Notes under the pieces: model-generated
Seen by the model: the letters and a program-made list of their open reading frames with translations, nothing else
The model's database searches: none
What the model was told of the DNA's origin: nothing
Source of the DNA: CAZWQR01 sp964638595
GTDB lineage: Bacteria; Patescibacteriota; Minisyncoccia; Minisyncoccales; PEYH01
Direction: 5' to 3'
Assembly (NCBI GenBank): GCA_964638595.1
Contig: CAZWYU010000040.1
Span: 1 to 16,970, forward strand
Length of the DNA stretch: 16,970 nt
Made by a program: the position numbers and the translations under genes
Shown: piece after piece, positions 6,395 through 12,814 of the stretch
Layout of the letters: each line of letters opens with the position of its first letter
How positions within the stretch are numbered: position 1 is the stretch's first letter

Positions 6395-8698
6395 ATGAAA
6401 ATTCAACCATTAAAAGTTTTAGACGGTAAAATAGAAAAAGTCAGAAAAAGAGACGGAAGGGTTGTTAATTTTGATCAAACCAAAATTACTAGCGCTATTT
6501 ATAAGGCAATGAAGGCTACTCAAGAAGGGGATCTTTCTAGACACCCCCAAAGAGTGAGTGAAAGAGTAGTAAAAACTTTAGCTAAAAGGCTAGACAAGGA
6601 CCAAATTCCTGATATTGAAAAAATTCAGGATATAGTTGAAGAATCGCTTATTCTAATGGACTTTCCAAAAACTGCTAAGTCATACATCATATATAGGCAC
6701 GAAAGGGCAAATATTAGGGAGAGAAGCAAGGAAGTTCCCCAAGATATAAAAGAATTGGTAAGAAAAAGTAGTAAATATTTTCAAAATCCATTTAGTGAGT
6801 TTATCTATTACAGAACTTATTCCCGTTGGATAGAAAACGAAGGGCGTCGCGAGACATGGATAGAAACTGTTGATCGTTATGTTAATTTTATGAAGAAAAG
6901 GATTAAAGGCAAATTGGAAGAAGAGGAATACGAAAAAATAAGGCAGGCGATTTTGAATCAAGAAGCGATGCCTTCTATGAGACTTGTCTGGTCAGCAGGC
7001 AAAGCTGTTGAGGCCAGTAATGTTTGCGCATATAATTGTTCTTACATCGCTCCTACAAAATTAAGGGATTTTTCAGAAATTATGTATATTCTAATGTGTG
7101 GAGCGGGTCTTGGTTTTTCAGTAGAAAGTAGATTCGTTCAACAACTGCCTTTAATAAAACCCCAAACTGGCAAGAAATTGCCGGTTTATATTATTAAAGA
7201 TAGTAAAGAAGGTTGGGGAGACGCCTTAACTACAGGTCTAGAAACTTGGTATACAGGTAAAGACATTGAGTTTGATTATTCTCAATTAAGACCAGCTGGA
7301 TCAAGGTTACACACTATGGGAGGCAGAAGCTCTGGGCCTGAACCATTAAGGTCTCTACTTAATTTTTCTAGAAGCAGGATTTTGGAGCGTCAAGGCAAAC
7401 GCCTTCGCAATATTGATGTCCATGATATTATTTGCAAGATTGGCGAATTGGTAGTAATGGGCGGAGTGAGGCGCAGCGCTTTAATTTCCCTTTCTGATTT
7501 AGATGATGAAAGAATGCTTAATGCAAAGATGGGAGAGTTCTATGTTAAAAATCCCCAAAGAACAATGGCTAATAATTCGGCTGTTTATACAGAAAAACCA
7601 AGCAGTTCGCAATTTTTGGAGGAATGGCTGGGCCTGATGAAAGGCGGTTCAGGAGAAAGAGGTATTTTTAATAGAGGAGGTCTAGAAAAACAAACATCAC
7701 CCAGAAGATGGAAAACTTTTCAAAAGTATGTAAATTCAGCTGGCACAAATCCCTGTGGTGAAATAATATTGAGAAGCAAGGGATTTTGTAACTTAACAGA
7801 GGTTGTAGCTAGACCAGAAGACACAGAGGAAAGTCTTTTGAGAAAGGTAACTATTGCAACGATTTTGGGAACCTTTCAAGCTACACTTACAGATTTTCAT
7901 TATATCTCTAGGGAATGGAGAAAAAACTGCGATGAAGAAAGATTATTAGGTGTTTCTATTACTGGCCAATGGGATTGTCCGGTAGTTAGGCAAACCAAGA
8001 CATTAAGAAATTTGAAGCAAAAAGCAATTGAGGTTAATAAAGAATATGCTAAACGTTTTGGCATTAATGTTTCTAATGCTGTAACTTCAGTCAAGCCTTC
8101 TGGCACTGTTTCTCAATTGGTTAACAGTTCCTCTGGAATGCATCCTCGATATGCTCCTTACTATATTAGGAGGGTTAGAATAGCGGCTAGCGATCCTTTA
8201 TTCCAGATGTTAAAGGACCAAAAATTTCCCTATCATCCAGAAGTTGGCCAATCAGAAACTACGGCAAGCACTTATGTTCTTGAGTTCCCTGTTAAGTCTC
8301 CAGACAATGCAGTATTTCGAAATGATCTTAAATCTATAGAACAACTTGAATATTGGAAAACGGTAAAGACAGAATACACAGAACACAACCCGTCTCAAAC
8401 AATATTAATTGGAGAAGATGAATGGATAGGGGCGGCTCATTGGATATATAAAAATTGGGATATTGTTGGAGGATTAAGTTTTTTGCCAAGAAACAACCAT
8501 GTTTATAAGCTCTCTCCATATGAAGAAATAACAAAGGAGGAATATGAAAATCTTTCTTCCAAAATGCCAGAGATTGATTTTTCTCAAATTATAGTTTATG
8601 AAAAAGATGACCAGACGACAGGAGCCAAAGCACCGGCTTGTGAAAGCGCAGTTTGCGAGTTAAACCCTGATTTAAATAACCCAGAAAAAAAACAATAA
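6395..8698 (+). CDS. nrdJ: Adenosylcobalamin-dependent ribonucleotide reductase (class II, monomeric type)
   Basis: Reduces ribonucleotides to deoxyribonucleotides using a radical made from adenosylcobalamin. It needs no oxygen and no second subunit. An N-terminal ATP-cone (about residues 10-105) should sense ATP/dATP. The catalytic barrel shows NVCAYNC (209-215), GGVRRSA, and NPCGE with Cys454 and Glu456. Cys465 follows 11 residues later, the same spacing as C408/C419 in the Lactobacillus leichmannii enzyme. The C-terminal redox pair is C749-x4-C754, as in C731/C736 of that enzyme. I start at ATG 6395 rather than the in-frame TTG 6362, because the upstream hairpin leader overlaps that extension. 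Length 767 fits. cobO follows after one base, so the enzyme and the maker of its cofactor are coexpressed. Confidence 0.95.
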   Translation: MKIQPLKVLDGKIEKVRKRDGRVVNFDQTKITSAIYKAMKATQEGDLSRHPQRVSERVVKTLAKRLDKDQIPDIEKIQDIVEESLILMDFPKTAKSYIIYRHERANIRERSKEVPQDIKELVRKSSKYFQNPFSEFIYYRTYSRWIENEGRRETWIETVDRYVNFMKKRIKGKLEEEEYEKIRQAILNQEAMPSMRLVWSAGKAVEASNVCAYNCSYIAPTKLRDFSEIMYILMCGAGLGFSVESRFVQQLPLIKPQTGKKLPVYIIKDSKEGWGDALTTGLETWYTGKDIEFDYSQLRPAGSRLHTMGGRSSGPEPLRSLLNFSRSRILERQGKRLRNIDVHDIICKIGELVVMGGVRRSALISLSDLDDERMLNAKMGEFYVKNPQRTMANNSAVYTEKPSSSQFLEEWLGLMKGGSGERGIFNRGGLEKQTSPRRWKTFQKYVNSAGTNPCGEIILRSKGFCNLTEVVARPEDTEESLLRKVTIATILGTFQATLTDFHYISREWRKNCDEERLLGVSITGQWDCPVVRQTKTLRNLKQKAIEVNKEYAKRFGINVSNAVTSVKPSGTVSQLVNSSSGMHPRYAPYYIRRVRIAASDPLFQMLKDQKFPYHPEVGQSETTASTYVLEFPVKSPDNAVFRNDLKSIEQLEYWKTVKTEYTEHNPSQTILIGEDEWIGAAHWIYKNWDIVGGLSFLPRNNHVYKLSPYEEITKEEYENLSSKMPEIDFSQIIVYEKDDQTTGAKAPACESAVCELNPDLNNPEKKQ

Positions 8699-8699
8699 T

Positions 8700-9245
8700 A
8701 TGATTTATGTTTTTACTGGAAATGGCAAAGGGAAAACAACCGCCTCTCTGGGTATAGGGCTAAGAGCTATTGGAATAGGCAAAAAAGTTTCTTTAGTTCA
8801 ATTTTTAAAAACAGGCGATTCTTCAGAGATTAAAACAATACAACAAATAGATAATTTTAAAGTTAAAAGTTTTGGACGCAGAGGATTTTTTGTGCCAAAG
8901 GAGCGATTAGCCAAACATCCGGAATTAAAAGAAAAAGGTGTTAGAAGTTTTGATGAAAAAGATACTAGTTTGGTTGAAGAAGCAATTAATTATGCCACAG
9001 CTCAAGCTCAAGAATGTAATTTGCTTATTTTAGATGAAATAAATGTTGTAATGGATTACAAATTGATTAATAAACAGGTTGTTATAAATTTTTTGAAAGA
9101 TTTTAAAGATAAAATTGACATTATTTTGACTGGCAGAAATTGCCCAAAAGAAATATTAGAAATAGCTGATTTAGTAAGTGACTGCAGGGAGATAAAACAT
9201 TATTACAAAAGAGGAATTGAACCTAAAAAAGGAATTGATTATTAG
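8700..9245 (+). CDS. cobO: Cob(I)alamin adenosyltransferase (CobA/CobO/BtuR type)
   Basis: Transfers the adenosyl group of ATP to reduced cobalamin to make adenosylcobalamin, the cofactor NrdJ needs. The P-loop GNGKGKTT lies at residues 7-14. A Walker-B-like LLILDEIN is at 108-115, LTGR at 143-146, and the family C-terminal signature GIEPKKGIDY at 172-181. Length 181 is typical of the BtuR family. It begins one base after the nrdJ stop and has no SD or promoter of its own. No other corrin biosynthesis gene is in the window, so its role here is probably salvage or activation of imported corrinoid. The cobalamin riboswitch starts 2 bases after its stop and therefore does not control it. Confidence 0.95.
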   Translation: MIYVFTGNGKGKTTASLGIGLRAIGIGKKVSLVQFLKTGDSSEIKTIQQIDNFKVKSFGRRGFFVPKERLAKHPELKEKGVRSFDEKDTSLVEEAINYATAQAQECNLLILDEINVVMDYKLINKQVVINFLKDFKDKIDIILTGRNCPKEILEIADLVSDCREIKHYYKRGIEPKKGIDY

Positions 9246-9247
9246 AA

Positions 9248-9341
9248 AGCGGGGAATTCGGTGACTTGTTTTAAACAAGAATTCCGAGGCTGTGCCGCAA
9301 CTGTAACCAAAAGTTTTACTTTTGGAAGCCAGAATGCCGCT
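9248..9341 (+). promoter_or_regulatory. Cobalamin (B12) riboswitch aptamer
   Basis: The conserved B12 elements appear in order: GGGGAATTCGGTG, then ATTCCGAGGCTG, the B12-box core CCGCAACTGTAA (9295-9306), and GAAGCCAGAATGCC (9326-9339). Helices are clear: closing AGCGG (9248-9252) with CCGCT (9337-9341); GGAATTC (9253-9259) with GAATTCC (9279-9285) around a hairpin built on CTTGTTT/AAACAAG; and CCAAAAG (9307-9313) with CTTTTGG (9319-9325). It should bind adenosyl- or another cobalamin and switch off the genes after it. It lies between cobO and the DUF4430 gene. The expression platform is listed separately. Confidence 0.93.
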
Positions 9342-9357
9342 AATCTTTAACTTATTT

Positions 9358-9405
9358 CTTCGAGCAAAGATAGGTTTATTATCTCGCTTGAAGTGAGATT
9401 TTTTT
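9358..9405 (+). terminator. Riboswitch expression platform: attenuator with antiterminator
   Basis: The terminator stem is ATCTCGC (9381-9387) with GTGAGAT (9393-9399), loop TTGAA, and seven T (9399-9405). A competing helix pairs CTTCGAGC (9358-9365) with GCTTGAAG (9386-9393), eight pairs with one G-U, which breaks the terminator. A third stem, ATCTTT (9343-9348) with AAAGAT (9366-9371), would hold the antiterminator strand in its loop when ligand is bound. This fits transcription termination with cobalamin and read-through without it. The ATG of the next gene is 12 bases beyond the T run. Confidence 0.8.
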
Positions 9406-9417
9406 AATAGAAAAATT

Positions 9418-9837
9418 ATGTCTAAAAAAGATATCAAGCTTTTAATAATTACTCTCATTGTTATAGTTTCTGGAATATTTGTTGGCACTTTGGTTTTTAA
9501 CCAAAAAAAACTAGAAGAAAATGTTCAAAAAGAAAAGTTTGTTGAAAAAATAGATTTATTGATAGATTATGGAGAAAATGTTTCTAAAACTTTTAAATTA
9601 GAATTCAAGCAAGATAATACGGTTTTTGATTTATTACAAAAAACTGGTTTGGATTTAAAGTATACAGAATATGAGACAGGTGTTTTTATTGAAGAAATTA
9701 GCGGACTGAAAAATGGTAAAAATAATAGATACTGGCTTTACTACATTAATAATGAGATGGCCCAAATTGCTTGTGATAAGTTAAAAGTTCAAAAAGGGGA
9801 TAAAATTAATTTTATATTTGCAGAATCACCTTTTTAA
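9418..9837 (+). CDS. Membrane-anchored DUF4430 (transcobalamin-like) protein
   Basis: Probable cell-surface cobalamin binder. One N-terminal membrane segment (residues 8-27) is followed by a lysine/glutamate-rich linker and a DUF4430 domain (about 45-138), the fold shared with the C-terminal domain of the animal B12 carriers transcobalamin and intrinsic factor. The domain shows the typical NNRYWLYYINNE followed by a KVQKGDKINFIF end. There is no lipobox cysteine, so the anchor is a transmembrane helix, not a lipid. Length 139. It is the first gene after the B12 riboswitch and precedes a DUF6580 membrane protein by 3 bases, so the pair probably captures and imports cobalamin or a precursor. 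Binding itself is inferred. Confidence 0.85.
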   Translation: MSKKDIKLLIITLIVIVSGIFVGTLVFNQKKLEENVQKEKFVEKIDLLIDYGENVSKTFKLEFKQDNTVFDLLQKTGLDLKYTEYETGVFIEEISGLKNGKNNRYWLYYINNEMAQIACDKLKVQKGDKINFIFAESPF

Positions 9838-9840
9838 ATT

Positions 9841-10371
9841 ATGTCTTTAAAGCGTTTAGAATTTTTAATTGCCTTTACTTTTATTGTTATAGGAGTTTTT
9901 CTGAGACTAATACCCCATGCTCCAAATTTTACACCAATTACTGCTATTGCTTTGTTTGGCGGCTTTTATCTTTCTAAAAAAACTGCTTTAATTCTGCCAA
10001 TTCTAGCAATGTTTATTTCTGATTTTTTTATTGGTTATTACGGTTTGGGTTTAATGATTTCTGTATATGGAAGTTTTGTGCTAATCGTTTTTTTGAGTTT
10101 TTGTTTTAAAAAAAGTAAGAACTGGTATACTATTGGCGGAGGTCTAGTCATTTCGGCAGTCTTGTTTTTTCTTATAACTAATTTTTGTGTTTGGGTCTTC
10201 ACTCCTTGGTATACAAAGACCATAGCAGGATTTTTTCAATGTTATCTGATGGCAATTCCTTTTTTTAGAGCTACTTTGGCTAGTAATTTATTCTATGGAG
10301 CTATTTTCTTTGGTGCTTATGAAACAATAAGTCTCTGGCTAAAGCAAAAAGTTTCAGTATTCCAAACTTAA
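9841..10371 (+). CDS. DUF6580 membrane protein, likely ECF-type S component for cobalamin
   Basis: Integral membrane protein of about five or six helices, 176 residues, the size of an ECF transporter substrate-binding (S) subunit. It carries the blocks I associate with DUF6580: RLIPHAPNFTP (22-32), SDFFIG (60-65), LITNFCVWVF (111-120) followed by YTKT, and CYLMAIPFFR (134-143). The substrate is inferred as cobalamin or a corrinoid from its place behind the B12 riboswitch and next to the DUF4430 protein. No ATPase (EcfA) or coupling subunit (EcfT) gene lies nearby. It would need a shared module encoded elsewhere, or act alone as some solitary S-like proteins are proposed to do. No SD is seen; comEC follows after 2 bases. 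Confidence 0.8.
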   Translation: MSLKRLEFLIAFTFIVIGVFLRLIPHAPNFTPITAIALFGGFYLSKKTALILPILAMFISDFFIGYYGLGLMISVYGSFVLIVFLSFCFKKSKNWYTIGGGLVISAVLFFLITNFCVWVFTPWYTKTIAGFFQCYLMAIPFFRATLASNLFYGAIFFGAYETISLWLKQKVSVFQT

Positions 10372-10373
10372 AA

Positions 10374-11777
10374 ATGAGTTCAAAAATCATATTTTTTTGC
10401 TTATTTTCTTGTCTATTCGGAATAATTTTTGGAATTTTATTCTCTAAACTTTTTTGGCTGGTTTTTTTAACACCAGTTTTGTTTTTTAAAAGAATAAGAT
10501 TAATATTCATTTTACTGGTTTTTTGTTTTATCTTAGGTTTTTTAAGAGCTGATTTTTTTCAGAAAGAAATTAGCCAAAATGCATTAGAAAATTTTTATAA
10601 TAAAAATGTTTCTTTTAAAGGAAAAGTGATAGATAGCTCAAAAGAGGAAAAAATTACTGTTTTTGTGAAAGAAATGCAAGGTAGCGAGATAGCCAAAGAA
10701 GAGAAAGTTTTGATCCATCTTTCTTCTTTTGAAAAATATGATTATGGCGATCATTTAAAAATTAAAGGTTTGCTGGAAGAGGCGCCTGTTTTTGATACAT
10801 TTGATTATAGAGAATATCTTGGAAGAAAGGGGATATTGGCTTTAATGTATGAGCCTGAAATAAAGAAGCTAAACAGCTCTTTTTCTTTTTATAAAAAGGT
10901 TTTAGAGATTCGGGAGAAGCTTTTTTTTACTATTCAAGAAAATTATCAAAAACAACAAGCCCAGCTTTTAGGAGCTATGCTTTTGGGCAAGAAATCTGAA
11001 ATTGACGATGAACTCAAAGAAAAGCTTAATTTTGCTGGTATAAGGCACCTCACAGCAATTTCTGGAATGCATACAATTATTTTGGTCAATGCCCTGATGT
11101 ATTTGTTTTTAGCAATAGGTCTTTGGAGAAAACAGGCATTTTTTCTAACTGTTTTATTTATTGTTTTATTTATTGTTTTAACAGGTTTTCAGCCTTCTAC
11201 AATTAGAGCCTCTATTATGGCTTTTATGCTTTTGCTTGCTCAAGCAGTAGGAAGATTGTCTGATTCTACCAGAGCCATTGTTTTGACTGCTTTAGCTATG
11301 CTTTTTATAAATCCTTTTTTAATTTATGATATTGGTTTTCAATTATCCTTTTTAGCTGTATTGGGAATTAATTATATGTTTCCTATTTTGACTAATTATC
11401 TTGAAAAAATACCTAAAATAATTAGAAACATCCTAGTAATGACCTTGTCTGCTCAAATATTCACTCTGCCTATCTTAATTTACAATTTTGGTTATATTTC
11501 TTTAATAGCTCCTATTACAAACCTTTTAATTCTTCCTATTCTTCCCTTTATCTTAATTTTGGGTTTTTTGTCTCTCTTTTTAGGAATAATCTTTATATTT
11601 GCAACGCACATTCTCTTAACTTATTTAATTAAAGTATCAGAGATATTTTCTTCTTTTACTTTTTCTTCGATAAATCTCTCTTTCCCTATTTTTCTTTTTG
11701 TTGTTTATTATATTTTTCTAATTTATTTCATCTATTCCTATAGAAAGAAGAATAGGTTTAAAATAATAGTTATATAA
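10374..11777 (+). CDS. comEC: ComEC/Rec2 competence protein (membrane channel, no MBL domain)
   Basis: Inner-membrane channel for uptake of single-stranded DNA in natural transformation. The order is N-terminal membrane helices (about 5-60), an OB-like DUF4131 domain (about 72-160) ending in FDYREYLGRKGI, then the Competence domain (about 190-460) with LLGAMLLGKKSEI and the hallmark GIRHLTAISGMH (222-233). At 467 residues it ends after the membrane domain. The C-terminal metallo-beta-lactamase-like nuclease domain of Bacillus ComEC is absent and is not encoded next door. It starts 2 bases after the DUF6580 stop with no terminator between, so it appears to belong to the riboswitch-controlled transcript. 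A 12-base in-frame tandem repeat lies within (11151-11180). Confidence 0.93.
   Translation: MSSKIIFFCLFSCLFGIIFGILFSKLFWLVFLTPVLFFKRIRLIFILLVFCFILGFLRADFFQKEISQNALENFYNKNVSFKGKVIDSSKEEKITVFVKEMQGSEIAKEEKVLIHLSSFEKYDYGDHLKIKGLLEEAPVFDTFDYREYLGRKGILALMYEPEIKKLNSSFSFYKKVLEIREKLFFTIQENYQKQQAQLLGAMLLGKKSEIDDELKEKLNFAGIRHLTAISGMHTIILVNALMYLFLAIGLWRKQAFFLTVLFIVLFIVLTGFQPSTIRASIMAFMLLLAQAVGRLSDSTRAIVLTALAMLFINPFLIYDIGFQLSFLAVLGINYMFPILTNYLEKIPKIIRNILVMTLSAQIFTLPILIYNFGYISLIAPITNLLILPILPFILILGFLSLFLGIIFIFATHILLTYLIKVSEIFSSFTFSSINLSFPIFLFVVYYIFLIYFIYSYRKKNRFKIIVI
11151..11180 (+). repeat. 12-bp tandem repeat inside comEC
   Basis: Two and a half copies of GTTTTATTTATT, encoding VLFIVLFIVL in a membrane helix. 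The unit is a whole number of codons, so slippage would lengthen or shorten the helix without a frameshift. Confidence 0.8.
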
Positions 11778-11782
11778 CTAAG

Positions 11783-11811
11783 TTGTTTTAAGTTTCTTTT
11801 TATGAGACAAT
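11783..11811 (+). promoter_or_regulatory. Possible leaderless promoter for the GH3 gene
   Basis: TTGTTT (11783-11788), a 17-bp spacer and GACAAT (11806-11811, 4 of 6). Transcription would start at about the ATG at 11818. The -35 is weak, but the geometry repeats that seen before lepB and rpsU. Confidence 0.35.
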
Positions 11812-11817
11812 AATCAA

Positions 11818-12810
11818 ATGTCTATTATTTTTTTATTAGTTTTGGGTATTGTTTTTTTCAATGGTCTTGGTTTTTACAATCCTTCTGATTTGACAATGGA
11901 GCAGAAAATAGGCCAACTTTTTATAATAGGCATTGAAGGAACTGAAGCTACAGAAAAAACAGAAAAAATTTTAGAAGAATTACACCCAGGAGGAATTCTT
12001 TTACTTGGAAAAAATATTGAATCTGAAAAGCAATTAAAAAAATTAATATCTGATTTGCAAGAAATAGCTAAAAAAGACACTGGTTTACCTTTGTTTATTG
12101 CCGTTGACCAAGAGGGAGGTTTGGTGAACAGAATAACTTTTTTGGAAGAAGATACTGCTCAAAAAGACATTAAAACAAAAGAGAAAGCTTATCAAGTTGG
12201 TTTTAAAAGAGGTAAAGAATTGAAAAATCTTGGCATTAATCTTAATTTTTCTCCTGTTTTAGACGATTTAGAAAAAGATGACTATATCTTTGAGCGCGGT
12301 TTTTCAGAGGATATAAAGGAATTTGGAAAAGAAATGGTTAGGGGATACAAAGAAGCAGGCATTATTAGTTGTACAAAACATTTTCCTGGTTATGGCGGAG
12401 TGGTTTTCCATCCAGAAAATAATTTGGGAGAAACAGAAAATTTGCCCGAAGCAAAACAGTTTAAAGATATAGAAGCTGACTTTGTTATGACCAGCAATGT
12501 TGTTTATAATGAATTAGATGATGTTCCTTTTAGTTTTTCTAAGAAAGGAATTGATTTTTTAAAACAAGAATTAGGCCAAGAAATTTTAATAATAACTGAT
12601 GATTTGGACCAATATTCTTTACTCAATAATTATTCTTTAGAAGAAATAGTTTCAAAGCCTCTTGAGGCGGGGGTAGATATGATGATATTTTCTGGATGGC
12701 GATTAGCTTCAGACAAAGGCGTTAAGACTTTGAAAAATCAAGAGATAGACGAAACTTTAATCAATAGAGCCGTTAACAGAATTATTAAACTTAAACAAAA
12801 ATTATTATAG
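11818..12810 (+). CDS. Glycoside hydrolase family 3 protein (NagZ-like, altered acid/base loop)
   Basis: Beta-hexosaminidase-type TIM barrel, probably acting on cell-wall or surface amino sugars. The N-terminal segment (about 1-17) is hydrophobic, so the protein is exported and membrane-anchored, unlike cytoplasmic NagZ. Family landmarks are LTMEQKIGQLFIIG (25-38), DQEGGLVNRI (97-106), FSPVLD (144-149), TKHFPGYG (186-193) and the nucleophile Asp261 in ITDDL. In NagZ enzymes the loop reads KHFPGHG...DSH and supplies an Asp-His catalytic pair. Here the first His is Tyr192, the loop is shorter, and the only nearby His (198) has no Asp two residues before it. Activity may differ or be lost. Length 330 fits a single-domain GH3. 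A glycosyltransferase gene follows after 4 bases. Confidence 0.88.
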   Translation: MSIIFLLVLGIVFFNGLGFYNPSDLTMEQKIGQLFIIGIEGTEATEKTEKILEELHPGGILLLGKNIESEKQLKKLISDLQEIAKKDTGLPLFIAVDQEGGLVNRITFLEEDTAQKDIKTKEKAYQVGFKRGKELKNLGINLNFSPVLDDLEKDDYIFERGFSEDIKEFGKEMVRGYKEAGIISCTKHFPGYGGVVFHPENNLGETENLPEAKQFKDIEADFVMTSNVVYNELDDVPFSFSKKGIDFLKQELGQEILIITDDLDQYSLLNNYSLEEIVSKPLEAGVDMMIFSGWRLASDKGVKTLKNQEIDETLINRAVNRIIKLKQKLL

Positions 12811-12814
12811 AAAA

